A DNA stretch of 50,725 nt from Pleurocapsaceae cyanobacterium CSU_1_1 (GCA_012034765.1 JAAUOU010000014.1:1-50725); one strand, 5' to 3'. Positions 17,548-27,079 are shown, counted from the first letter of the stretch. The notes: generated by a model not told the origin, from the letters alone. Translations and numbers: made by a program.

Positions 17548-18911
17548 ATGAATAAAACACAGCCGAAAATCATTGTAATTGACGATGACCCTACAGGCTC
17601 TCAAACAGTACACAGTTGCCTATTACTGATGCAGTGGGATGTGAATACCCTCATGCAAGGTTTACAAGATAGCGCGCCAATTTTCTTTATTCTGAGTAAC
17701 ACCAGAGCAATGAATCCCGAACAAGCCATTACTACTACCCAGTCAATTTGCCGCAATCTCAAAATTGCGATCGCTCAAACAGGAATTAAAGACTTTTTGG
17801 TAGTAAGTCGCTCCGATTCTACCTTAAGAGGACATTATCCTGTTGAAACTGATGTAATTGCTCAAGAATTGGGCGGTTTTGATGCTCATTTTCTCACCCC
17901 TGCCTTTTTTGAAGGAGGTAGGGTTACCGTCGATCAGACTCACTATCTGCTAATTGACGGGGTTAAAACTCCTGTTGCCGAGACAGAGTTTGCTCAAGAT
18001 TCAGTCTTTGGCTATAGTCATAGCTATCTGCCTGACTATGTTGCTGAAAAGACTCAAGGTAAGATTGCCCCAGAACAAGTAGTTAAATTTTCTTTATCTG
18101 ACATTCGTACAGGGAAAATTCGCTCTCGTTTGTTAGAGCTTGAGCATAATCAGTGTGTTGTAGTTGATGGTGAATGTCAAGCGGACTTTGATTTACTAGC
18201 AGAGGCAATTTTACAGGCAACAGCCCAGGGCAAACGCTTTCTCTTTCGCTCCGCTGCTAGCTTGTTAACCTCCCTGGCACAGTTGGGAGAACAGCCAATT
18301 GCTGCCGAAAATATGGCACGCTACCGACCCACAAATCGACCAGGGGTAGTTTTAGTCGGTTCTCATGTACAGAAAACCACCCAACAGCTTAATCAGTTGC
18401 TCAAAGAACAGGTGGTAGGAATAGAGGTTGATGTGGTGGCTTTGCGCGATCGCGGAGCCTACCCAGAGGGCTTGCACTCGAATGGGTGTAATCGCCCTCA
18501 AGCTAAAACAGAGATTCTAGAGTCGATTTTAGCTGCTGTCGAAGAGGCTTTCAACCATGATCAAACCGCCGTAATATATACAAGTCGAGCAGAATTAAGT
18601 TTTGCTGACGTACAGCAAAGATTAGAATTTGGCGTAGCCGTTTCTGCTTTATTGATGGAGATAGTTCAGGGTTTACCACCCACCATCAGTTTTTTAATTA
18701 GTAAAGGCGGTATTACCTCGAACGATGTTCTAAGTGTTGGTTTAAATCTTACTCAAGCTAGACTTTAGGGCAGATTCTGCCAGGCTGTTCTGTAATTCGT
18801 ACCGAACCGACTCATCCTCAATTTCCTAATTTACCAGTAGTTTTATTTCCAGGTAACGTTGGCGATCAACACAGTTTAGTTGCTGCTTGGCAACGCTTAA
18901 CAATTTCGTAA
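17548..18911 (+). CDS. four-carbon acid sugar kinase family protein (DUF1537), frameshifted
   Basis: Member of the four-carbon acid sugar kinase family (OtnK/DtnK-like), ATP-dependent kinases of acid sugars such as erythronate. The N-terminal domain is IIVIDDDPTGSQTVH with VSRSDSTLRGHYP (substrate site); the C-terminal nucleotide domain contains VLVGSHVQKTT and FLISKGGITSNDVL. As written the frame stops at 18768. The next frame continues from the same spot with LPGCSVIRTEPTHPQFP and ends VVLFPGNVGDQHSLVAAW to a stop at 18909-18911, which is the family C-terminus. One extra T in the TTT at 18764-18766 restores a 454-residue protein of normal length. It diverges from ftn2; the substrate is unknown. 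Confidence 0.83.
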
Positions 18912-19010
18912 TCTTTCATTGACGGAAACTTACGTTAGTATGTGAAGCGTGAAAACAGAAATACTTAGAAAGTATATATACGTAGATATACGGATGATCA
19001 GGATGGTTGC

Positions 19011-19844
19011 ATGACTTTCGAGCCTACTATCTCCCTGGATAAAAATGACGATCAGCCCGATTCGTCTCCTCTCGTCAATCGCTATGCTCAAATTTATTTG
19101 AAGCACGATGACGAACAAATGCTGCTAGTACTGCCTAGTCAGGCAGAAATTAGCGCCGATTTACCTTGGTCAGAAACTTGGCAAGAGCTAAAACATCTGT
19201 TACAAACCAAGGAGCAGTCTTGGCAAGTAGGGACAAATGTGTGTTTGGTTGCCAAAGATCGGCTACTTGATGCCAGACAGTTACAAACCATTGCCGAAAC
19301 CCTTGATGATGTAAAACTATCGCTTTTGACAGTGAGTACCAATCGACGGCAAACGGCAGTGGCAGCGGCAACTAGCGGTTATTCCGTCCAGCAACAAGCT
19401 GTTGCCCAACCTTTGATTAAAGCAGCGACTGACTCAGAAGAAACTTCTCCTTTAGCAGATCCGCTGTATTTACAAAGTACCGTTCGTTCTGGGGTGGAAA
19501 TACGCCATCCAGGAACTATTGTCATCTTTGGCGATCTAAATCCAGGTGGAAAAGCGATCGCCGCAGGAGACATTTTAGTTTGGGGTCGTTTGCGAGGAAT
19601 TGCCCACGCAGGAGCGCAGGGAAATACTCAATGTCGAATTACGGCATTACAAATGGAATTTACCCAGTTACGGATCGCTGACGCTGTTGCCAGAGCGCCT
19701 AAATTAAGACCTAGACGCTTATCTCCAGAATTAGCTTTCATAACTACAGAGGGAATCAGTTTAGCCAAAACTTCGGAGTTTGCCAAACGCTATTTTTTTT
19801 CGTCGCCAAGCAAGGCATGGATTGATCACAATCAAGCAAAATAA
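19011..19844 (+). CDS. minC: septum site-determining protein MinC
   Basis: Inhibitor of FtsZ polymerisation at aberrant sites, delivered to the membrane by MinD. The 277-residue protein has a variable N-terminal FtsZ-interacting domain (to about 115), a Q/A/S-rich linker, and the conserved C-terminal beta-helix dimer domain beginning about 160: VRSGVEIRHPGTIVIFGDLNPGGKA, DILVWGRLRGIAHAG. It is first in the minC-minD-minE operon, 30 bases before minD. The N-terminus MTFEPTISLDKNDD is a short acidic extension. Confidence 0.93.
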   Translation: MTFEPTISLDKNDDQPDSSPLVNRYAQIYLKHDDEQMLLVLPSQAEISADLPWSETWQELKHLLQTKEQSWQVGTNVCLVAKDRLLDARQLQTIAETLDDVKLSLLTVSTNRRQTAVAAATSGYSVQQQAVAQPLIKAATDSEETSPLADPLYLQSTVRSGVEIRHPGTIVIFGDLNPGGKAIAAGDILVWGRLRGIAHAGAQGNTQCRITALQMEFTQLRIADAVARAPKLRPRRLSPELAFITTEGISLAKTSEFAKRYFFSSPSKAWIDHNQAK

Positions 19845-19874
19845 CTACAGCTACACAAATCGCAAACAAGCAAT

Positions 19875-20672
19875 ATGAGTCGTATAATTGTTGTTACCTC
19901 AGGCAAAGGAGGCGTGGGTAAAACCACCACCACATCTAATTTAGGAGCCGCGATTGCTAAACAGAACCGTTCTGTTGCTTTGATCGATGCTGACTTTGGA
20001 TTAAGAAATCTAGATCTGTTACTCGGTTTAGAAGAACGAGTTGTCTATACGGCGATCGACGTTCTAGCTGGAGAGTGTCGTCTGGCACAGGCTCTGGTCA
20101 AAGATAAGCGTCTTAAAGGTTTAGTGTTGCTTCCCGCAGCACAAAATCGCAATAAAGAGTCAGTTCAACCCGAACAAATGAAGAAGATCGCCACTGCCTT
20201 GGCGAAGGGTTATGATTATATCTTGATCGATTGTCCCGCAGGTATTGAATTGGGTTTTCGTAACGCCATTTCTGCTGCTCAAGAAGCTTTAATTGTTACA
20301 ACTCCAGAGGTTGCAGCGGTCAGGGATGCAGATCGCGTCATCGGCTTACTCGAAGCAGAAGGGGTCAACAAAATTAACCTAATTGTTAATCGAGTCAAAC
20401 CCTGGATGGTTGAGGAAAATAAAATGATGAGCGTCGAAGACGTGCTGGAACTATTAGGCGTGCCGTTAATTGGCGTTGTTCCTGATGATGAGAAAGTAAT
20501 TGTCGCGACCAATAAGGGAGAACCTTTAGTGTTAGGAGAGTATGATTCTCTTCCTGCTCAAGCATATCTTAATATAGCTCGACGCTTAGAAGGCGAAAAA
20601 GTACCATTCTTGGACTTGATGGCAAATCAAGGTAATCTCTTGACTCGTTTACGTCGCATGTTTGGTGGTTAA
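19875..20672 (+). CDS. minD: septum site-determining protein MinD
   Basis: Membrane-cycling ATPase that recruits MinC. It has a deviant Walker A motif KGGVGKT (11-17) with the signature lysine K11, a switch region (DADFGLRNLDLLLG), DCPAGIE (Walker B region), TTPEVAAVRDADR and IVNRV. The amphipathic membrane-targeting helix LLTRLRRMFGG is at the extreme C-terminus. Length (265) matches the family. It lies between minC and minE in one operon. Confidence 0.97.
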   Translation: MSRIIVVTSGKGGVGKTTTTSNLGAAIAKQNRSVALIDADFGLRNLDLLLGLEERVVYTAIDVLAGECRLAQALVKDKRLKGLVLLPAAQNRNKESVQPEQMKKIATALAKGYDYILIDCPAGIELGFRNAISAAQEALIVTTPEVAAVRDADRVIGLLEAEGVNKINLIVNRVKPWMVEENKMMSVEDVLELLGVPLIGVVPDDEKVIVATNKGEPLVLGEYDSLPAQAYLNIARRLEGEKVPFLDLMANQGNLLTRLRRMFGG

Positions 20673-20753
20673 CCAGACACAACTAACTTAAAATTTTGCT
20701 CGATACTTTCATGAACAACGCAGCAAATTGCGTCTGTTCTTCAAATGTAGACC

Positions 20754-21140
20754 ATGTTAAACATGATTAAAAGGTTGCTGGAAATGCTTTTTCCCTGGAA
20801 TAATAATACCAACAGTCGAAGTCACGCTAAGAGCCGCTTGAAGCTAATTATTGCTCACGATCGCGCCAGCATTAATCCCGATATGATGGAGGCGATGCGC
20901 GAAGAAATCCTCGACGTAGTAGCCCGCTATGTTGAGGTGGATCGCGAGGAAATGGAATTTTCTCTTTGTAACGACCAACGCATGACTTCTTTGACTGCTA
21001 ATTTACCAATTCGTCAAATTAAGCGTATGTGTGAGCTTAAAGAGCAGATTAAAGAAAATAAATCCCTAGATTTACAGCAGATAGAAATTACAGAAATTGA
21101 GTTGGAGGCTGAGGTCAAACCCAATAAAACTAGTATTTGA
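20754..21140 (+). CDS. minE: cell division topological specificity factor MinE
   Basis: Stimulates MinD ATPase and drives the Min oscillation. The membrane- and MinD-binding N-terminal segment (MIKRLLEMLFPW), SRLKLIIAHDRASINPDMMEAMREEI and the C-terminal topological domain (CNDQRMTSLTANLPI) are all present. It is 128 residues, longer than the roughly 88 of Escherichia coli, because of an acidic C-terminal tail (IEITEIELEAEV) after the topological domain. It follows minD by about 80 bases. The call is secure; the role of the tail is unknown. Confidence 0.95.
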   Translation: MLNMIKRLLEMLFPWNNNTNSRSHAKSRLKLIIAHDRASINPDMMEAMREEILDVVARYVEVDREEMEFSLCNDQRMTSLTANLPIRQIKRMCELKEQIKENKSLDLQQIEITEIELEAEVKPNKTSI

Positions 21141-21546
21141 TGATAGTTGTAACCTGTTTTTTATCAAACACAACGTTGGTTAGATTTTGTTTGTCAAGAT
21201 CTAGCTAGATAGCCAGTAATTCTCAAGCAATTTAGTGACTGTAACGCTGTGGAAAATTATTATTAATACTTATATTTGGTTATTTTAATTGTGCTAAATA
21301 CTAAATATATGTTATGCATGTTCTCCTGAAAATAATTAAAAATATAGTCTAGTGAATAACTTTATCTTTCTTCGGTTTTACCGATCGGAGGTTCAAAGTT
21401 AAACATGTAGATCAATAGATTCGGTTCGCTCTGATCTACCCTGAAATTTGGGGTTGATGGGGCGATGTTTTTTGGGGCATATAGTCATTTCAAATAAAAG
21501 TCAAGTGATATACTAATAGATCCTCAGCAAGCTCGAAAAAATTAGC
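21141..21546. other. intergenic region minE-smpB with one hairpin
   Basis: About 400 bases with no gene. The region is AT-rich except for an inverted repeat with perfect eight-base arms, GTAGATCA (21407-21414) and TGATCTAC (21432-21439), around a 17-base loop. It lies about 110 bases before the smpB start and could be a leader hairpin, a terminator for an unseen transcript or a small RNA. I could not match it to a known RNA family, and there is no tRNA- or tmRNA-like arm. Confidence 0.5.
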
Positions 21547-22014
21547 ATGGTGGAAAAAACAGCAGGCGTTAAAATAATTAGTGATAATCGTCAGGCTCGT
21601 TATCTTTACGAAATACTTGAAACTTACGAAGCGGGGATAGAACTAGTCGGCACAGAAGTTAAATCAATTCGCGCAGGCAAGGTTAATCTTAGAGACGGCT
21701 ATGCCTTTGTTAAAAATGGCGAAGCTTGGTTAAGCAATGTGCATATTTCACCCTACGAAGCAGGAGGCAGTCATTTTAATCATGAGCCTCTGAGGATTCG
21801 TAAATTGTTGCTACACCGCAAAGAAATTAATAAACTGATCGGACAGACAGAACAAAAAGGTTTAACTCTTGTTCCCCTGAAAATGTATTTCAAAGGAGGC
21901 AGAGTTAAAATTGCCATTGGTTTAGGTAAGGGCAAGAAACTCCACGATAAGCGAGAAAGTTCTAAAAAGCGTGACGATCAACGCGATATGGCAAGGGCAA
22001 TGAAGCGAGAATAA
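21547..22014 (+). CDS. smpB: SsrA-binding protein SmpB
   Basis: Binds tmRNA and delivers it to stalled ribosomes for trans-translation. The 155-residue protein has the oligonucleotide-binding barrel ([50 protein letters not shown]) and the basic C-terminal tail ([25 protein letters not shown]), which inserts into the mRNA channel. Length is typical. The tmRNA gene itself is not visible in this window. Confidence 0.97.
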   Translation: MVEKTAGVKIISDNRQARYLYEILETYEAGIELVGTEVKSIRAGKVNLRDGYAFVKNGEAWLSNVHISPYEAGGSHFNHEPLRIRKLLLHRKEINKLIGQTEQKGLTLVPLKMYFKGGRVKIAIGLGKGKKLHDKRESSKKRDDQRDMARAMKRE

Positions 22015-22082
22015 TCCTCGAAGATCAATGTTCGGTTAACGATTATTGCTGGGGATTTGGGGCAATAATCATCATTATCTCC

Positions 22083-22122
22083 CTATCTTCCTATCTCCCT
22101 ATCTCCCTATCTCCCTATCTCC
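22083..22122. repeat. tandem octamer repeat, unit CTATCTCC, overlapping a gene end
   Basis: Five copies of an octamer (CTATCTCC, first copy CTATCTTC). The last three copies form the 3' end of the CRY-DASH coding region on the minus strand, where they specify the stop and roughly the last seven residues. Confidence 0.85.
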
Positions 22123-23565
22123 TAGATATATTTTTTCATTAGCTTTAACCGATTTAAAAAAGTCGACGACGGGGCGAGGATAATCAACTCCTAGCTTGAC
22201 TCCATAGTGCATCTGTTCATCTTGAGTCAGCTTGTTGGGATCGCGCACTTTATCCCCAGGTAGAGAAGCTAACTCTGGTAACCAATGTTTAATGTATTCT
22301 CCTTGAGGATCATAGTCTTTTGTTTGCTTGGCAATATTAAAATAACGGAAGCCTCGCGCATCGTTACCTACCCCCGCAGTGTAATTCCAGTTACCCCAGT
22401 TACTACAAACATCGTAATCAATCAGCAGCGATTCAAACCATTCTGCGCCCATGCGCCAATCGATACCCAGATTTTTAGTTAAAAAGCTAGCTACATTTTG
22501 TCTACCACGGTTAGACATAAAGCCTGTGGCGGCTATTTCTCGCATATTGGCATCAATCAGCGGATAGCCTGTTTTTCCTGTGCGCCAGAGATCGAAGCGC
22601 TGCCAATCTTGTTTCCAGGGAATTTCTACTCCCTGCATCCCCTCAATCCTAAATACCTGATTACCGTGTTTTGCCACAATAAAGCGGAAAAAGTCGCGCC
22701 AGATAAGTTCAAAGATGAGCCAATAGGTTGAGTCGTTTTTGACTCTTTCTGTTTCATACTTGATTACTTGATCGTTAATATATCGTGGAGAAATACAGCC
22801 TAAAGCTAGCCAAGCAGAAAACTTAGAAGAATAATTTGCCCCCAGCATCCCATTGCGAGTTTCTTTATATTCTTTGAGACAATCCTGCTGCCAAAAATAT
22901 TCTTGTAGTCGTTTAATTGCCTCAGTTTCTCCACCTTTGAATCTCAATACTCCCCGCTCATCAAATTCGGGAATGGCTAGACCAAAATCGGCTAGGGTAG
23001 GAATTTCTCCTGGTTCAATTTCTAATACAGGAGGTAGTTGCTTTGGTGCAGCAAGAGACTGATTAATTTTTGACTTTTTCTCTACCTGTTTGCGAAAATT
23101 GGTATATAACTCTGGAGTTTGCTGGATATCAAAGGGTAAATCTTGTGGTAAATATAGCGTTGTTTGCCAGTAAGAATTTATCTGAATGTTTTTCGCTGAT
23201 AAAGCTTGCTTCAGCTTTTGCTCAACTTGCTGTTCTTCGGCAGTAACATCTTGGCTGTAACAAACTTGGTCTATCTTTAACTGTTCGGCGATCGCAAGTA
23301 TAATTTGTTCAGGTAAACCACGACGCACGACTAAATTACTGCCTAATTTCTGGAGAGAAGCACGCAAATCTGCCACAGATTCAATTAAAAACTGGGCGCG
23401 ATAGTTACCCGTTTTGGGAAAGCCAAAGGAAGTCTTGCCAAAATTGCGATCGTCAAAACAGTACACAGGAATAATCTCAGCCTTTTGCTGTACTGCTTCA
23501 TCTAGCGCTCGAAGATCGTGAACTCTTAAGTCGTTACGATACCAAATTAAAATTCTTTGAGTCAT
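22099..23565 (-). CDS. cryptochrome DASH / photolyase family protein
   Basis: FAD and antenna-cofactor blue-light protein; CRY-DASH proteins repair cyclobutane dimers in single-stranded DNA and may act in light signalling. The N-terminal alpha/beta photolyase domain opens IWYRNDLRVHDLRALDEA and contains the DASH-typical FGFPKTGNYRAQFLIESVADLR. The FAD domain has GETEAIKRLQEYFW, WLALGCISPRYI, DANMREIAATGFMSNRGRQNVASFL and DWRMGAEWFESLLIDYDVCSNWGNW. Length is 488. The last residues (about YLGDREIGR) are encoded by an octamer tandem repeat that continues past the stop. It lies 137 bases downstream of prlC on the same strand. Confidence 0.9.
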   Translation of the reverse strand: MTQRILIWYRNDLRVHDLRALDEAVQQKAEIIPVYCFDDRNFGKTSFGFPKTGNYRAQFLIESVADLRASLQKLGSNLVVRRGLPEQIILAIAEQLKIDQVCYSQDVTAEEQQVEQKLKQALSAKNIQINSYWQTTLYLPQDLPFDIQQTPELYTNFRKQVEKKSKINQSLAAPKQLPPVLEIEPGEIPTLADFGLAIPEFDERGVLRFKGGETEAIKRLQEYFWQQDCLKEYKETRNGMLGANYSSKFSAWLALGCISPRYINDQVIKYETERVKNDSTYWLIFELIWRDFFRFIVAKHGNQVFRIEGMQGVEIPWKQDWQRFDLWRTGKTGYPLIDANMREIAATGFMSNRGRQNVASFLTKNLGIDWRMGAEWFESLLIDYDVCSNWGNWNYTAGVGNDARGFRYFNIAKQTKDYDPQGEYIKHWLPELASLPGDKVRDPNKLTQDEQMHYGVKLGVDYPRPVVDFFKSVKANEKIYLGDREIGR

Positions 23566-23702
23566 ATCTTTATATTTTAAATATTTAAATATATAAAGTA
23601 TAAATCAGATAAATTCCTCAGAAAAATCCATCCCCAACTATAAAAGTACGTAAGGAATGGATTCGCGATTAATTAAAAGATAAAATTATTTCCAAAAGCC
23701 AT

Positions 23703-25787
23703 TTAAGCAGCTTCTAACAAACCACTATGTCTCAATAGAGGTTCAGTTTTTGGTTCTCTACCTCGGAATGACTGAAATACTTCCATTGGGTGTAAGCTAC
23801 CACCAAGAGATAATACAGTATCCTTGAAGCGTTTACCGACAGTTTGCACGGCTGCTTCATCTTCTAAACCAGCTTCTTCAAAAGCAGCAAAGGCATCGGC
23901 ACTGAGAACTTCAGCCCACTTATAGCTATAGTATCCTGCGGCATATCCCCCAGCAAAAATATGTCCAAAAGAGCAGAGGAAGTTATCTTCAGGAATGGGC
24001 TGTAGGACGCTAGTAGTTTTTGCCAAGCGATCGCGTACATCATTAGGAGTTTCTGCTCCTCCTGGCTGATAATTAGAATGAAGTTCCATGTCTAACATCC
24101 CAAAATGCAGTTGACGTAGCATTCCTGACCCACTCATATAGTTTTTCGCTGCGACTAACTTTTGATAATATTCTTCTGGAAGAGTTTCACCAGTTTGATA
24201 GTGTTTTGCCATCCCGAAAAGAGTTGCGCGGTCATAACACCAGTTTTCCATAAACTGACTAGGTAACTCGACCGCATCCCATTCCACATTATTAATTCCT
24301 GCTGCACCAGGATAATCGATGGTAGTCAACATATGCTGTAAACCATGCCCAAATTCATGAAAGAGGGTAGTTACCTCCCCAAAGGTCATTAAGCTAGGCT
24401 TGTCGTCTACAGGGGGTGTTTGGTTACAGGTGAGATATGCCACAGGTAAACGAGTTTCTGTCTTACCTTCTACAGTTATTTTTGCTCGCCCGATACAGTC
24501 ATTCATCCAGGCACCACCACGTTTTTCGGCGGGACGAGAATAGGGATCGAGATAGAAAAAGGCAATTTCTTTGCCATTTTCATCCGCTATTTGAAAATAG
24601 CGCACATCTTCATGCCATACAGATGCTTGTCCATCGGCAGCCTTAATAGTTACGCCAAAGATACGGTTAGCCAAACTGAATAAACCATCCAAAACTTTAG
24701 GAAGGGAGAAGTAAGGGCGTAATTCTTCCTCATTAAAGTCAAATTTAGCCTCACGTTGCTTTTCTGCCCAATAACTTACGTCCCAATGCTTGAGATCTTC
24801 TTGTCCTGCAAAAGTTTTTAGTTCTTCAAACTCCTTCATTGCTGCATCATAGCTAGCACCCCGCAGATCTTCTTGTAGTTGCTGCACCGCTGCTACGTCC
24901 GTTGCCATCTTTTTCGCTAGACTTAATTCAGCAAAGTTAGCAAAACCCAGAATATTCGCCTTCTCTTTTCTTAAGGCTAAAATGCGATCGATATTGCCTC
25001 GATTATCAAAGTCACCATCAGCAGCACGGGAAACAAATGCCTTATAAAGCTTTTCCCTTAGTTCCTGATTAGTAGCATATTTAAGATAAGGAACATAGCT
25101 AGGATAATCTAAAGTGACCACCCAAGGGCCATTTTCTAGAGTAGCGTCTTCATCACCTTCTGCCTTAGCTGTTTGCGCCATCAAGCCTAAAGCACTCGGA
25201 GGTAGACCTTCTACGTCCTTTTTATCTGTCAATTTTAGTTTGAAAGCCTTAGTAGCATCTAAAACGTTATTAGAAAACTTAGTAGATAATTCCGCCAACT
25301 CAAGCTGAATTTGATTAAATCTATCTCTAGCTTCTCCTGTTAAACCAACTCCAGATAATTCAAAATCTTTAATGGAAGACTCGACAATCCGCTTTTGTGC
25401 AGGTTCTAACTTCTCCCATTCTGTACTTTCTTTAATTCCTTTGAATGCTTCGTATAAAGGCTTACTTTGGGTTAGCTTATTATAAAACTTAATGATCTCT
25501 GGCTGCATCTGCTCATAAGCTGCTCGCAACTCAGGACTATTTTTGACCCCCATCAAATGTCCTACAATCCCCCAACTCCAGCTTAAACCCTCTTCCAATT
25601 TAGTTAGAGGTTCTACTAAACCAGACCAGGTAGGCGTAACATTCTCTTCGAGTTTATTAACTCCCTCGTCTAACTCCTGTAACAGTTGATTTATAGCAGG
25701 AACAACCTGTTCTGCTTTGATTCGATCAAAAGGTGGCAATCCCTTGCCAATTAGTAAAGGATTTTTAGTAATAGTTGCGTCTGTCAT
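23703..25787 (-). CDS. prlC: oligopeptidase A, M3 family metallopeptidase
   Basis: Cytosolic zinc endopeptidase degrading short peptides, including cleaved signal peptides. The thermolysin-like motif HEFGHGLQH is at 477-485 counted from the ATG at 25787, with the third ligand downstream in the GINNVEWDAVELPSQFMENW segment. The protein begins MTDATITKNPLLIGKGLPPFDRI, a classical OpdA start; the frame extends upstream to 25829, but the added residues (basic, QLPLPI) look non-coding. The remaining protein of 694 residues is full length. The substrate range is inferred from the family. Confidence 0.93.
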   Translation of the reverse strand: MTDATITKNPLLIGKGLPPFDRIKAEQVVPAINQLLQELDEGVNKLEENVTPTWSGLVEPLTKLEEGLSWSWGIVGHLMGVKNSPELRAAYEQMQPEIIKFYNKLTQSKPLYEAFKGIKESTEWEKLEPAQKRIVESSIKDFELSGVGLTGEARDRFNQIQLELAELSTKFSNNVLDATKAFKLKLTDKKDVEGLPPSALGLMAQTAKAEGDEDATLENGPWVVTLDYPSYVPYLKYATNQELREKLYKAFVSRAADGDFDNRGNIDRILALRKEKANILGFANFAELSLAKKMATDVAAVQQLQEDLRGASYDAAMKEFEELKTFAGQEDLKHWDVSYWAEKQREAKFDFNEEELRPYFSLPKVLDGLFSLANRIFGVTIKAADGQASVWHEDVRYFQIADENGKEIAFFYLDPYSRPAEKRGGAWMNDCIGRAKITVEGKTETRLPVAYLTCNQTPPVDDKPSLMTFGEVTTLFHEFGHGLQHMLTTIDYPGAAGINNVEWDAVELPSQFMENWCYDRATLFGMAKHYQTGETLPEEYYQKLVAAKNYMSGSGMLRQLHFGMLDMELHSNYQPGGAETPNDVRDRLAKTTSVLQPIPEDNFLCSFGHIFAGGYAAGYYSYKWAEVLSADAFAAFEEAGLEDEAAVQTVGKRFKDTVLSLGGSLHPMEVFQSFRGREPKTEPLLRHSGLLEAA

Positions 25788-25962
25788 ATAAATAGGTAAA
25801 GGTAATTGTCGCTTGTATTTTATGTTCACTTACCCTAACGCTTTCTCTATCAGTCTTGCAGCATTACAGAGGTTGGGATTACCGAAATTTTGAACATTTC
25901 AAAAGCATTGTTGCATCAATCAAAAGACAGAGCTAAAAAGCGGGATTAATTTTAGTTAATTT

Positions 25963-26397
25963 TTAGTTGATTTTAATACGGCGAAAACGAGCCTGTAGCA
26001 GTAGATATATAGCGTAGGATAACAGTCCAAAAGCCATTAAAGCCAGCAGAGCTTTACCAAAAGCTAGTAATGCAGCGTTGCTAGCTACTCCCATGTATGC
26101 TAAGGCAGTTATGGCATAGCCTAGACGAGAAAATATTCCTTTGGCATCAGTTCCTTTGTGTTCAGGATCTTTAATAGCCTGAATTAAAAGCCACAGCACA
26201 TATCCCACTAAACCGATAGCGATCAAGATCAACAAAAGCTTCCCAAAATATTGCTGAGAGATCGTCTGTAAAGCTCCAGTGGTATCAGTAGTTTTGCCAC
26301 CGATGCTAAATGCAACTAGTAATGCCAAAATAGCGATCGCTCCATAAACAAAACCCTTGGCAGCATAGCCAAATCTTGCTAATTTTTCCATTATCAA
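25963..26397 (-). CDS. DUF1206 membrane protein, short form
   Basis: Small inner-membrane protein with four predicted helices. It starts with the DUF1206 signature (MEKLARFGYAAKGFVYGAIAILAL) and repeats the related pattern (FSRLGYAITALAYMGVASNAALLAF), ending YAIYLLLQARFRRIKIN. DUF1206 proteins usually carry three such two-helix repeats over about 270 residues; this one is 144 and appears to run repeat one into a shortened final repeat. No frameshift is evident, so it may be a natural short form or an internal deletion. Function is unknown for the family. Confidence 0.75.
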   Translation of the reverse strand: MIMEKLARFGYAAKGFVYGAIAILALLVAFSIGGKTTDTTGALQTISQQYFGKLLLILIAIGLVGYVLWLLIQAIKDPEHKGTDAKGIFSRLGYAITALAYMGVASNAALLAFGKALLALMAFGLLSYAIYLLLQARFRRIKIN

Positions 26398-26500
26398 TTA
26401 GTTAATAAAGATACTTTGAATTCTCTTTGATTACTACAATTACTATTGCTTAAACATCTATCTAAGTATGTGTATTGGAATTATTAAGAAATATATCTAA

Positions 26501-27061
26501 TTCAATTACTGTAGTGAAGATCAGCATCTAGAAAAAACTGCTGCAATTCAAAGTTTGGTTGAAGAAAAGATTGCCAAATTAGAACAGTTTTGTGACTATA
26601 TGAATAGCTGTCATGTAGTCATTGAAAAAGACAACGATCACCCTAGCAGTGGCTCACCTTATCGAGTAAGCATTGATATTACTATTCCCCATGGACGTGA
26701 ATTAGCCGTAGTAAAAAGCCCTGATAAAGGAAAACAATATCCTCCTTTAGAAACAGTAATTCGGGATGCTTTTGAAGCAGCACGTCGTCAATTGATTAGT
26801 ATTACCACTGAACAAAAAGGAGAAAGAAAAATACACCCAGAACAGCAGGTGAGCGCCATGGTAACCAAGCTGTTTCCTGAACAGGGGTATGGTTTTATCC
26901 AGGAAATTAGTACAGGAAAAGAAATTTACTTTCATCGTAACAGCGTAACCAACAATGATTTTGAGCGCTTAACCGTAGGTAGCGGAGTTAGATATAAAGA
27001 AACTATGGGCGAAATGGGACCTCAAGCCACTACAGTACAGCTTTTAGACCCAAGTGTATAA
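26501..27061 (+). CDS. HPF/RaiA-like ribosome hibernation domain fused to cold-shock domain; start unresolved
   Basis: The N-terminal part (EEKIAKLEQFCDYMNSCHVVIEK, VSIDITIPHGRELAV, IRDAFEAARRQL) matches the HPF/RaiA ribosome-associated fold. The C-terminal 65 residues (MVTKLFPEQGYGFIQE, EIYFHRNSV, GSGVRYKETMGEMGPQATTV) are a cold-shock RNA-binding domain with RNP-like motifs. Such fusions occur in several bacterial groups and probably act on ribosomes or RNA in stress. The open frame extends back to 26501 without ATG, GTG or TTG until a TTG at 26555. Residues upstream of 26555 (HLEKTAAIQS) clearly belong to the fold, so a start at 26555 would truncate it. Either a rare start is used or an indel has separated the true start. 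Confidence 0.75.
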   Translation, partial: FNYCSEDQHLEKTAAIQSLVEEKIAKLEQFCDYMNSCHVVIEKDNDHPSSGSPYRVSIDITIPHGRELAVVKSPDKGKQYPPLETVIRDAFEAARRQLISITTEQKGERKIHPEQQVSAMVTKLFPEQGYGFIQEISTGKEIYFHRNSVTNNDFERLTVGSGVRYKETMGEMGPQATTVQLLDPSV

Positions 27062-27079
27062 TTACATTTAACAGCGTTT

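Noticed and set aside
18972-18981. Palindrome GTATATATAC as a minC operator
   Set aside because: Ten-base AT palindromes are expected by chance in this AT-rich DNA, and no second copy was found.
21391-21440. tRNA or tmRNA 3' end near GGTTCAAAG and GGTTCGCTC
   Set aside because: No matching acceptor, anticodon or CCA-side stem could be built around either word.
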